From assembly GCF_900188335.1 (NCBI RefSeq), contig NZ_FZOY01000002.1:620001-684000 (forward strand): 64,000 nucleotides of DNA, in the 5' to 3' direction. Positions within the stretch are counted from its first letter, which is position 1; each line of letters starts with the position of its first letter. The position numbers were made by a program, and so were the translations under genes. The stretch comes from Tropicimonas sediminicola (GTDB lineage: Bacteria > Pseudomonadota > Alphaproteobacteria > Rhodobacterales > Rhodobacteraceae). Under the pieces are notes generated by a model. That model was not told the DNA's origin and did no database searches. It saw only the letters and a list, made by a program, of their open reading frames with translations. Below are positions 6,611-14,555 of this stretch, piece after piece.

Positions 6611-8611
6611 TCAGGCCGCGGGCGCCAGCGCCGATAGCCCGCCACCCCGCGCCACCGCCTCGTCGAGGATGGCGGGCGGCGCCCAGAAGCGGGCATCTTC
6701 CCGCGACGCGAGGACGCCGAGCCGCCGTCGCAGCTCGCTCCATCCCATCAGCCCTGCCTGGTACATCGGCCCGCCGCGATGACGCGGAAATCCGAGCCCG
6801 TGAACCGCCGCAAGGTCCACCTCCGCCGGATCGCGCAACAGGCCATCACCGATCACCTCCAGCCCCGCGAGCGCCAGTGCGAGGCCCATGCGCTCCACGA
6901 TACGTTCTGCCGAGATCCGCTGCGGCACCGTACCCGCATCCCGGCGCGCCTCTTCCACCAGCCGCTCGACCTCGCCGGAGGGCAGGCCCTCCGGGATACC
7001 GGCCGGATAGTCATAAAAGCCCCTGCCACTGGCCTGACCAAGCCGCCCCGCAGCGACCAGGCGGTCGAGGACGGTCACGTACCTGTCCCTTGGATCTCGG
7101 ATGGTGGCCGCCTGCTGGCGGCGTCGGGCCGGGCCGAGCAGCCCCTCGCGATCCAATGACCGGAACGGCCCGAGGGAAAACCCCGCGGCCTCCATGGCGG
7201 CATCGATCTCAGCCGGGGTCGCGCCGTCCTCCAGCAAGTGCTCGGCAGCAGCCCGGAACCGCTCGACGAGCCGCCCCAGGGCAGAGCGCCCAGGCCTCCG
7301 GCAAATCAGCGGGCGGGCACCGATCCGATGCAGCAGAGCCGCAAGCCCTTCCGTCTCGCCGACCGTGCCCTGCGGGTCGGGCAAAATCTCCGCCACGTCG
7401 CCAACCCGGAAAGGGCGGCTCAGGACGATCCTCGCACCATCCGCCGCCGGGTCGGGATCCCGTGGCGCGATCACGGTGGCGAGCGCCCCGGCGCGGGCCT
7501 TCGACCGCGGCAAGCGTCCATCGCCCGATGCAACACGCAGGTGCAGATCGCTGCGGGCAAAGTCCGACGCACCAGCATCGGACCGCAGCAGCGCCAGTCG
7601 GGCGCGGCGCTCGGCCTCCCCGATCCGGCCCTCGCGGACGGCATCGGACAGCGCCTGTCCGATCTGCGAAAGCACACCGGCCTCGGCTTCCCGCACGCGC
7701 AGCGCCACCCCCGCCTCCAGCAACGCAAGGGCAAGATCGGCCCCGGCCTCGTCATCGGCCTCCAGCGACACCGTCCCGATCGTAGGCGCCTCCGCTGGCC
7801 GCGCCGACGCCAACCGCTCCTCGGCCGTCACCACATGGTGCAAGGCGCGGGCTTCGTCGGAATTTTGCAGCGCGTCGGCCGTCGCCCTCTCGAAACCGAC
7901 GCCGGCCTCGAAGGGCAAGAGCAACGCTGCCTCGACGCATTCGATGATCCGCGAAGACCCCGGCTGCTCGGCACGCTCGCGCGCCACGGAAATCGCGGCG
8001 TGATAGGCATCCCGGTCTGCCTGCCCCTCGCGCCGGTCGCGGGCGCGCAGCGGCGCGACGCCGCCCTCGGCCAGGCGCTCCGCCAGCGCAAGGGCGGTCT
8101 CCACCAAATCGCCTCGCACCAGCCCGTCCAGCAATCCGGCCTCCTTCGCCGCCTCCGCAGACAAAGGCGCTCCGCCCAGCAGCAGGTTCAGGCTGACCTC
8201 GGCACCCGCGATCCGCGGTAACCGCTGCGTCGCACCGCCGCCTTCTAGCGTGCCGGTCGCGATGCCTGGAAACTCCAGGCACGGGCCATCGGCGGCGAGA
8301 CGGAAATGGGCGGCCAACGCCAGCTCGGCGAGCGGCCCGCGCGCGCAACCCGCGAGCGCGGCGACAACGGGAAACCGGCAGCATTCGAGGGTGTCGCAGA
8401 GGTCCGGCAGGGCAGGAACGGTCGCTTCCGGGCGCCAGCGGCCGGATACCTCGGGCAACACAAGCACCGCGGCCTTGACTTCGGCATCCTCCTCGAAGGC
8501 GTCAAGGGCGGCCATCAGACCTGCGCGCACACGCGGCCCCGGCCAGCCCGGCGCAAGGGCCAGCAATCCGACCGATCCAATGCGTTCCACCTCGACCGGC
8601 CGCGCCGCCAT
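6611..8611 (-). CDS. FadB/FadJ-like multidomain protein with degenerate active sites
   Basis: The 666-residue protein has the architecture of the trifunctional beta-oxidation alpha subunit: a crotonase domain (about 1-190), a linker, a Rossmann-like region (about 285-440) and a 3-hydroxyacyl-CoA dehydrogenase C-terminal region (about 450-660, with GRGFYDYPAG and GFPRHRGGPMYQAG). The first hydratase Glu may be kept (GPLAELALAAH), but the second, normally in an LPE motif, is Gly in EFPGIATGTLEGGG. The NAD-binding GxGxxG is absent (IGTVSLEADDEAGADLA), and the dehydrogenase His in the HFFxP region is not seen. The domains are clearly homologous, yet both activities look lost. It may be structural, regulatory or an acyl-CoA binder. 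Confidence 0.82.
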   Translation of the reverse strand: MAARPVEVERIGSVGLLALAPGWPGPRVRAGLMAALDAFEEDAEVKAAVLVLPEVSGRWRPEATVPALPDLCDTLECCRFPVVAALAGCARGPLAELALAAHFRLAADGPCLEFPGIATGTLEGGGATQRLPRIAGAEVSLNLLLGGAPLSAEAAKEAGLLDGLVRGDLVETALALAERLAEGGVAPLRARDRREGQADRDAYHAAISVARERAEQPGSSRIIECVEAALLLPFEAGVGFERATADALQNSDEARALHHVVTAEERLASARPAEAPTIGTVSLEADDEAGADLALALLEAGVALRVREAEAGVLSQIGQALSDAVREGRIGEAERRARLALLRSDAGASDFARSDLHLRVASGDGRLPRSKARAGALATVIAPRDPDPAADGARIVLSRPFRVGDVAEILPDPQGTVGETEGLAALLHRIGARPLICRRPGRSALGRLVERFRAAAEHLLEDGATPAEIDAAMEAAGFSLGPFRSLDREGLLGPARRRQQAATIRDPRDRYVTVLDRLVAAGRLGQASGRGFYDYPAGIPEGLPSGEVERLVEEARRDAGTVPQRISAERIVERMGLALALAGLEVIGDGLLRDPAEVDLAAVHGLGFPRHRGGPMYQAGLMGWSELRRRLGVLASREDARFWAPPAILDEAVARGGGLSALAPAA

Positions 8612-8729
8612 CCCGAAACTCCCCTACCGGGCGACAGGTTCGACCGGTGCGCCCATCAAACCCGCGCCTCGCGGCAGTGGCAAGCCACCTCGCGGCCTCG
8701 CGGCCCGGATCGGGCCAAAAGCTTCCGGA

Positions 8730-9059
8730 TTACTTGGCGACGGCGCGCGCGCAGGCAGCGCAGAAGGGCGTGTAGGGCAGAAGGTCCAGACGCGCCTCGG
8801 AGATCTCGTCGCCGCATTTGACGCATTCGCCATAGGTGCCCTCTTCGATCCGCGCCAGTGCGGCGCGGATGGCCGTCATCTCGACCTGCCCGGCCCGGCC
8901 CTCGCCTTCGAGAACCTCGTCGGTCTCGCGCTCCACCGCCAGTTCCTCCCAGTCGCGCGACTGGTGGCTGTCGAGTTCGGCGTCGATCTCGCGCAGTTTC
9001 TCCTCCAGCGCCACGAGCCGGGCCTCGAGCTGGGCCTTGCGTTCCAGAACCGCGACCAT
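8730..9059 (-). CDS. DksA/TraR C4-type zinc-finger protein
   Basis: The 109-residue protein has an N-terminal coiled coil (about 5-45, KAQLEARLVALEEKLREID) and a C-terminal zinc finger with CVKC and, 17 residues later, CAAC. The helix between them has EISEARLDLLPYTPFC, the usual DksA/TraR fold. Such proteins enter the RNA polymerase secondary channel and modulate initiation. It is shorter than E. coli DksA (151 aa), so it belongs to the short TraR/DksA-like group. AAGGAG precedes the ATG. It is divergent from the phosphatase gene at 9182. Confidence 0.9.
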   Translation of the reverse strand: MVAVLERKAQLEARLVALEEKLREIDAELDSHQSRDWEELAVERETDEVLEGEGRAGQVEMTAIRAALARIEEGTYGECVKCGDEISEARLDLLPYTPFCAACARAVAK

Positions 9060-9181
9060 TGTTGTTCTCCTTCGAGCAGGTCCCTGGACCGACAGGCTAG
9101 AAAACGGGCGGCGTTTCGTCCTTGACGCAAATCAACACCGTTGACGCTTGACCTTGACCCGTTGCCGCGCAATTTGAGCGC

Positions 9182-9622
9182 ATGGATATACGCGCATTGA
9201 CCCCGGCCTTCGCCGTCTCGCCCCAGATCACGCCCGAGGACGTCCCCGCGATCGCCGCGGCCGGCTTCCGCACGATCCTTTGCAACCGCCCGGACGAGGA
9301 AATCCCGCCCCCGATGCGCGCCGAAGCGGTGCGTGCGGCAGCCGAGGCGGCCGGGCTCGCCTTCGTCACCATCCCGCTCACCTCGCGCGACATGACGCCC
9401 GCCGCCGTCCGCGCCAACCGCGACGCGATCGCGGACGCCGAGGGACCGGTGCTCGCCTATTGCGCTTCGGGAACCCGGTCGACCGTGGCCTGGATGTTCG
9501 GCAATGCCGGGTCCCAGCCTGCCGACGAGTTGGTCGCGGCCGCAGAGCGGGCGGGCTATCCGCTGGGCAATCTGCGGGATCAACTCGATCACATCGGGGA
9601 ACTCGTCGGCAAAGCCTCCTGA
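9182..9622 (+). CDS. TIGR01244 family phosphatase (DUF442, beta-lactamase-hydrolase-like)
   Basis: The 146-residue protein opens with a tandem of family hallmarks: FAVSPQITPEDVPAIAAAGFRTILCNRPDEE. Near residues 93-100 it has the cysteine phosphatase loop CASGTRS (Cys94, Arg99), a compact CX5R motif. Proteins of this family are dual-specificity-like phosphatases, sometimes fused to persulfide dioxygenase domains in sulfur metabolism. This one is the stand-alone form. No clear Shine-Dalgarno is visible before the ATG, which could mean a very short leader. The physiological substrate is unknown. Confidence 0.88.
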   Translation: MDIRALTPAFAVSPQITPEDVPAIAAAGFRTILCNRPDEEIPPPMRAEAVRAAAEAAGLAFVTIPLTSRDMTPAAVRANRDAIADAEGPVLAYCASGTRSTVAWMFGNAGSQPADELVAAAERAGYPLGNLRDQLDHIGELVGKAS

Positions 9623-9753
9623 TCGGAGGCGCCCGCGCGTCCCGCCCTACCGCTCGTAGCGACCCCCATGGTCCGCGCTTTTTTCCGGTTGCAGACGCGC
9701 GTGGCACCACGTCACTGCGTCACGCGCCAACGGCATTTCTGGCATCAGCTTAC

Positions 9754-10860
9754 TCAACCGTCCGATAACGGCGGCAGCCCGGCCATCGGCAGGGGCCCCG
9801 GTGTTGGCAGGTTCGCATCGCTCGCCTGCGACACGGGCTGGGGCGTGGAGCGTACCTCCGGTTCCGCGCCACCTGCGACCGCCACCGGCTCGAACGGCGC
9901 GGCCGTGTGCGGCAGCCCCGGCTGAGGCGCACCGGCCAAGGCCTCCGCCGCGATTTCCAGACGCCCGGGCAGGTCGCCCAGGGCATTCAACCGCAACGCA
10001 CGGTTGCCCCGGCTCTGCCCCAGCCGCCCGATGGCGCATGTGCCTCCTTCGAGGCCGATCAGCCGCACCTGGTCGATGGAAACCGCGGGCAGCGGGATCT
10101 CGTCGCCCTCCTTGAGCAGCGCGACCTTCGCGAAGGGCATGCGGACCCGATGCATGATCGCTTCCAACCGCACATCGGCGCCCATCACCGCAGCTTCCAT
10201 CGCGCTCTCCCATCGGGCGTCCCGCGGTGGCTCCTGCGCAACGGCGGCCTTCCCGGCAAGGCCACGCCCTTCCGCGGGCAAGGCCAGGACGGCGCTCCCT
10301 GTGCGCTGTCCCTCCGCCAGATCGAGATCGAGCGTCAGCAACCGGTAGTCCTGGTCCTCCAGCAGCAGACCGAGCGGCCGCACGTCTTCCACGTGGCTCG
10401 CATATCCGAAACCGGCCGCCCAGGCAGCCTCCGGCCCGGCCATAAAGGGCGCCTCGAATTCGCGCAGGGTGTCATCGATCAGATCGGCGACGAGCGCCGC
10501 ATCGGTTCGGGTCACGCGGCGCGGCGGCGGCGGACGGTTCCCGAGGCTGCCGGTCATCTGCATCTCGATCAGGGAGGACAAGAGTGCGTTGTCCAGCGCC
10601 ATCAGCCCCTGCGTCTCGCCCGGGCCGTCGAGCACGGCAAGCAGCCCGTTCTCGGGCAGAAGCTCCAGCAGTTCCGCCAGCGAACCCGTGCGATCCGAGC
10701 TGCCGTTCGCCACCGCACCCAGCGACATCGTTGACTGGAGGGCCCGGCTGATCCCGTTGGCGAGGGCGCGAGCCGGCAGCACGGCCTGGCTGCGCGGAGC
10801 GGCATCCCGCCCGGCAGACGCCATGCGTTGGAGCACAGACTGCGCCTCTGTCTCGGCCAT
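9754..10860 (-). CDS. FliM/FliN-type (SpoA domain) flagellar motor switch-like protein
   Basis: The protein has 368 residues from the ATG at 10860 (AAGGAC upstream). A GTG at 10923 with GGGAG before it would add 21 residues. An N-terminal region with ARALANGISRALQSTMS resembles FliM, a middle part (TRTDAALVADLIDDTLREFE) matches the FliM CheC-like region, and about residues 225-305 form a SpoA domain (VRLEAIMHRVRMPFAKVALLKEGD, then IGRLGQSRGNRALRL). The last 50 residues are Pro/Ala-rich. SpoA proteins build the flagellar C-ring or type III secretion sorting platforms. No other flagellar gene is nearby, so it is an orphan whose role in the motor is inferred from family only. Confidence 0.82.
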   Translation of the reverse strand: MAETEAQSVLQRMASAGRDAAPRSQAVLPARALANGISRALQSTMSLGAVANGSSDRTGSLAELLELLPENGLLAVLDGPGETQGLMALDNALLSSLIEMQMTGSLGNRPPPPRRVTRTDAALVADLIDDTLREFEAPFMAGPEAAWAAGFGYASHVEDVRPLGLLLEDQDYRLLTLDLDLAEGQRTGSAVLALPAEGRGLAGKAAVAQEPPRDARWESAMEAAVMGADVRLEAIMHRVRMPFAKVALLKEGDEIPLPAVSIDQVRLIGLEGGTCAIGRLGQSRGNRALRLNALGDLPGRLEIAAEALAGAPQPGLPHTAAPFEPVAVAGGAEPEVRSTPQPVSQASDANLPTPGPLPMAGLPPLSDG

Positions 10861-10968
10861 TGCGACATTGTCCTTGGTCCGCCGACGGGATCGCGGCAGG
10901 GAGGGTTCCGCAGCAGGTTGCACCGGACTCCCTTGGCAAAGGGTTAAGACCCGCCCCGTTCGCGCAGA

Positions 10969-13677
10969 CTATTCCGCCGCGCGGGCCGTGTCGGCGGCTT
11001 CGGCCAGCGGCAAGGTCACGCGGAAGGCCGCGCCGCCCTGCCCCGGCAGATACTCGATCGCGCCGCCCAGCCGCGCCATGATCTCGCGGCAGATCGCCAG
11101 CCCGAGCCCGGCCCCGCCGGCGGCGGACTGGTCGGACAGGCGCGAGAATTTCTCGAAGATGATGTCCTGGCTGCGCGCCGGAATGCCTGTGCCGTTGTCG
11201 ATGAAATCCACCACCGCCTGCCCGTTCTGACGCCGCACGCGGATCGTCAGTTCGGGGTGCTCGGCATCGCAGTATTTCCGCGCGTTCCCGATGAGGTTGA
11301 TGAAGACCTGGGTCAGACGGTCCGCATCGGTCACCAGGTGGATCTGCTCGTCGGCCGGAGTCCGGTGGAGTTCCAGCCCGTTGCTCGCGCGCACCTCCGT
11401 CATCGCGCCGGTGGCCGCAATCGCCCGGTCGATCAGTTCCTTGAGCCGGGCGGGTCCGAGCGTCAGGCTGACCTGCGCGTTCTCCAGCACGCTCAGGTCG
11501 AGCAGATCGTCGAGCAGGCGCGTCAGCCGGATCGCCTCGTCATGGATGATCCCGGCGTAGCGCGTCGTCTCCTCCTCGGCGAGCCCGCCTTCTCGCAGGA
11601 TCTCCGCGAAGGCCCGGACCGAGGTCATCGGCGTGCGCAGTTCGTGGCTGATCTGGCTGAGGAAGGCGTCCTTCTGGATCGACAGTTCCGTGAGCTTCTG
11701 GTTCGCATCGCGGAGCTGACGCGCCGTGCGCTCGAGCTCTTCGGACTGCGCTTCGAGCCGGTTGGAATACTCGAGGATCTGCTGCGCCTCGTCGGCGACG
11801 CGGATCAGGTCCTCCACCAGCACCGAGGAGGAGCCCGCGATCTGCGCCACCATCGCGTGGGCTGTCGCCGCACCGACGCTGGCCGACAGCTCACGTTCCA
11901 GCCTGTCCAAGAACTCCGGCGTCGTATCGGGCAGGTAGCCCGCCTTGCCCTGCGCCGCAGCCTCGCCATGAAACAGCGCCTGAGCCTCGGTCGCGCCGAG
12001 GATACGCTGCGCCATCATCAGCAGATCTTCCGCCTCGGCGCTGCCCCGCGTCCAGCCGCGCGCGCCCAGCGTGTGCTCGAAGACATTGACGACCTGCGCG
12101 CCCTGCAGCCGCTCCAGCGGGGTCGGGAAGGTGGCGATGGAGACGCCGCAATAGGCGATGGTGTTGAGCAGGATCGACCAGAAGACCGCGTGGATCAGGG
12201 GGTCCATCCCGCCGATCCCGAACAACGCCTGCGGCCGGAGCCAGAATATTCCGAACGGGCCATCGGCCAGCATCGCGGCGTTGAACGGGCCGGCCGGGCC
12301 GAAGCTCGGCAGGAACAGCGTATAGGCCCAGACTGCGAAGCCGGTGAGCAGCCCCGCCGCCGCGCCGACCCGCGTCCCGCCGCGCCAGAACAGCCCGCCC
12401 AGCAGGGCCGGAAGCACCTGGCTGACCCCGACGAAGGAGATCAGCCCGATGGACGCCAGCGCCGCCGAGCCGCCCGAAAAGCGGTAATAGAGGTAGCCCA
12501 GCAGCAGCACCCCGCCGATGGAGAAGCGCCGCGCCTGCAGCACCACGGTCCGCACGTCCCCCGCCATCGTCGCGCCACCCGGGCGCCGCGAGAGGTAGAG
12601 CGGCATCACCACGTGGTTCGACACCATCGTCGCCAGCGCCAGCGCCGCCACGATCACCATCGACGTCGCCGAGGAGAAGCCGCCGAGAAAGGCGAACACG
12701 GCGAGGTAATCCCATTCCTCCTTGAGCGGCAGGGTCAGCACGAAGAGGTCCGGGTTGGACCCCTCCGGCATGTGGTCCAGGCCGATCACCGCGATCGGAA
12801 CCACGAAGAGGCTCATCAGGAACAGGTAGAGCGGGAAGGCCCAGGAGGCGACGCCGAGATGCGCCTCGTCGGTGTTCTCGACCACCATGACCTGGAACAT
12901 ACGCGGCAGGCAGAGGATCGCCGCCGCCGAGGTGAAGATCAGCCCGGCCCAGCGGGACGGCTCGATATCCCAGCCGGCGATCGACGAGGCGTCGATACGC
13001 GCCAGCATGTCGGCCGGCCCGTCCGCGATCCCCCAGACGACGAACACCCCGACAGCCATGAGCGCGAGCAGCTTGACGACCGCCTCCACCGCGATGGCCA
13101 TGACCACGCCATAGTGCCGTTCGTTGGTGTTGAGGTTGCGGGTTCCGAACAGGATCGTGAAGAGCGCCAGCCCTCCCGCGACCCAGAGCCCGGTCGAAGC
13201 CGGGTTGGCGGGGTTCCAGCCCTGCGGATCCTCGATGGCGAAGACGCCGAAGGACAGGGTCACGGACTGCAACTGCAACGCGATGTAGGGCGTGGTACCG
13301 ACCACCGCCATCATTGTCACCAGCACGCCAAGGGAGTTCGACTTGCCGTATCGGGAGGAGATCATGTCCGCGATCGAGGTGATGCGCTGGCTCCGCCCCA
13401 CCCGCACCAGCTTGCGCAGCAGCAGCCACCAGCCGGTGAAGACGAGCGTCGGCCCGAGATAGATCGTGATGAACTCCAGCCCAGAGCGCGCCGCGTAGCC
13501 GACCGCACCGTAAAAGGTCCACGCCGTGCAATAGACCGAGAGCGACAGCGTATAGACCAGCGGCGAGCCCAGCCAGCCGCCGCCGACCCTGCGCGCCCGG
13601 CGGTCGGCGAAGGCAGCCACGCTGAACAGAAAGATCACATAGGCCAGCGAGATGACGACGAGCGCGTTGAACGACAT
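10969..13677 (-). CDS. SLC5-type sensor histidine kinase (CbrA/CrbS-like)
   Basis: The 902-residue membrane kinase begins with a sodium/solute symporter-like domain (about 1-515, 12-13 TM segments), followed by a STAC-like domain (about 548-616, EDLLMMAQRILG and GAATAHAMVAQI), a coiled coil (about 630-670), then HisKA with SHELRTP (His678), an N box near 796 (NLIGNARKY), G1 DNGTGIP and G2 GAGLGLAI. There is no PAS domain, unlike Pseudomonas CbrA. Related kinases (CbrA, CrbS, MxtR) sense nutrient state and control acetate, amino-acid or carbon use. The start codon lies three bases after the stop of the two-TM gene, and the receiver gene is upstream in the same operon. An ScfR-type regulator is next door. 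Confidence 0.93.
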   Translation of the reverse strand: MSFNALVVISLAYVIFLFSVAAFADRRARRVGGGWLGSPLVYTLSLSVYCTAWTFYGAVGYAARSGLEFITIYLGPTLVFTGWWLLLRKLVRVGRSQRITSIADMISSRYGKSNSLGVLVTMMAVVGTTPYIALQLQSVTLSFGVFAIEDPQGWNPANPASTGLWVAGGLALFTILFGTRNLNTNERHYGVVMAIAVEAVVKLLALMAVGVFVVWGIADGPADMLARIDASSIAGWDIEPSRWAGLIFTSAAAILCLPRMFQVMVVENTDEAHLGVASWAFPLYLFLMSLFVVPIAVIGLDHMPEGSNPDLFVLTLPLKEEWDYLAVFAFLGGFSSATSMVIVAALALATMVSNHVVMPLYLSRRPGGATMAGDVRTVVLQARRFSIGGVLLLGYLYYRFSGGSAALASIGLISFVGVSQVLPALLGGLFWRGGTRVGAAAGLLTGFAVWAYTLFLPSFGPAGPFNAAMLADGPFGIFWLRPQALFGIGGMDPLIHAVFWSILLNTIAYCGVSIATFPTPLERLQGAQVVNVFEHTLGARGWTRGSAEAEDLLMMAQRILGATEAQALFHGEAAAQGKAGYLPDTTPEFLDRLERELSASVGAATAHAMVAQIAGSSSVLVEDLIRVADEAQQILEYSNRLEAQSEELERTARQLRDANQKLTELSIQKDAFLSQISHELRTPMTSVRAFAEILREGGLAEEETTRYAGIIHDEAIRLTRLLDDLLDLSVLENAQVSLTLGPARLKELIDRAIAATGAMTEVRASNGLELHRTPADEQIHLVTDADRLTQVFINLIGNARKYCDAEHPELTIRVRRQNGQAVVDFIDNGTGIPARSQDIIFEKFSRLSDQSAAGGAGLGLAICREIMARLGGAIEYLPGQGGAAFRVTLPLAEAADTARAAE

Positions 13678-13680
13678 GGC

Positions 13681-14100
13681 TCAGACCTCGCCCGGCTCGC
13701 CTGCGCCATCCGCCGGCGCGCCCTGCTCGGGGCGACCGACCTGCCGCAACGGCTCCGACAGACGGCGGGACAGGTAGCCCGCCGCCAGGATCAACCCGAA
13801 CCAGACCACGAACAGATAGACGACGCCCGCGGCCGTTCCGTGGCTGCGCGCCCAGAGCATCGGCAACAGCAGCAAGACCGTGCCGAGCGCCGGCAGCAAC
13901 CGGGCCGCATCCATGACGCGGCGGCGGCGATAGATGTCGCGCCCGAGAAACACCGGGGCGCGCTTGCGGTCGTCCCCTTCAAGGGCGAGGTTCTCCCACT
14001 CGTCCCACCCCGCCTTGGCGGGCTCGGGCTGCTGGGATGAGGACGGGCGCGCTCCGCCGCCCGGCGCGGCGTCAGTCTCCGGTCCGGTCGGTCTGCTCAA
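13681..14100 (-). CDS. two-TM membrane protein coupled to the SLC5-type kinase
   Basis: The 139-residue protein uses a TTG start at 14100 that overlaps the stop of the response regulator (TTGA). This is the only start in the frame that does not cut deep into the upstream gene. The N-terminal 70 residues are hydrophilic and Pro/Ser-rich. Two TM segments follow (about 72-94 and 97-122). The position resembles the small proteins paired with SSS symporters (DUF485/DUF4212 type) or the small ORF translated with cbrA in Pseudomonas, although direct homology is not evident. An accessory or stability role for the kinase is inferred. It is missed by searches restricted to ATG starts. Confidence 0.75.
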   Translation of the reverse strand: MSRPTGPETDAAPGGGARPSSSQQPEPAKAGWDEWENLALEGDDRKRAPVFLGRDIYRRRRVMDAARLLPALGTVLLLLPMLWARSHGTAAGVVYLFVVWFGLILAAGYLSRRLSEPLRQVGRPEQGAPADGAGEPGEV

Positions 14101-14480
14101 ACCCGCCCCAGGGCGCCGGCCTGCAGGGCGTTGACGGTCTCGAGCACCTCGGAATTGGCAAAGGGTTTCTTCATGAAGCAGCTCACGCCATAGCGTTCGG
14201 CCTGTTCGCGGTCGCGCTCCTGCCCCTTGGCCGTCAGCATCAGAACCGGCAGTTCCGCCGTCTCCGGATTGGCGCGCAGGTCGCGAAGGATCTCGAAGCC
14301 GGAACGGCCGGGCAGCATCACGTCGAGCACGAGCACGTCCGGCGGTGCAGCCAGCACCTTTTCCACGGCGGTCGCACCGTCCACATGCGTCTCCACCGAC
14401 CATCCGTCCCGTGACAGGATGAAGCGGATCGCTTCGATGATGTTCGGCTCATCCTCAACGAGCAAAACACGTTTTTCCAT
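14097..14480 (-). CDS. receiver-only response regulator
   Basis: The 127-residue product is a single CheY-like receiver: the acidic pair in LLVEDEPNI, phosphoacceptor Asp in VLVLDVMLPG (about residue 51), switch Thr in LMLTAKG and Lys in CFMKKPFAN. There is no DNA-binding or enzymatic output domain, unlike CbrB or CrbR, so the signal must pass to another protein or feed back on the kinase. It is the first gene of a three-gene operon with the two-TM protein and the SLC5-type kinase, and its stop overlaps the next start by two bases. Confidence 0.93.
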   Translation of the reverse strand: MEKRVLLVEDEPNIIEAIRFILSRDGWSVETHVDGATAVEKVLAAPPDVLVLDVMLPGRSGFEILRDLRANPETAELPVLMLTAKGQERDREQAERYGVSCFMKKPFANSEVLETVNALQAGALGRV

Positions 14481-14555
14481 TCGGCATCCCCCCGAAGAAG
14501 CGGCGCGCCTCCCCGCGGCCGCTTGTGCGCACTATCACCCCTTCCGGGGTGCGTG

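Noticed and set aside
11257-14040. A 927-codon open frame on the plus strand opposite the SLC5-type kinase operon
   Set aside because: Its product is Arg/Gln/His-rich low-complexity sequence with no domain, and the minus strand carries complete, well-conserved genes. It is a by-product of GC-rich codon usage.
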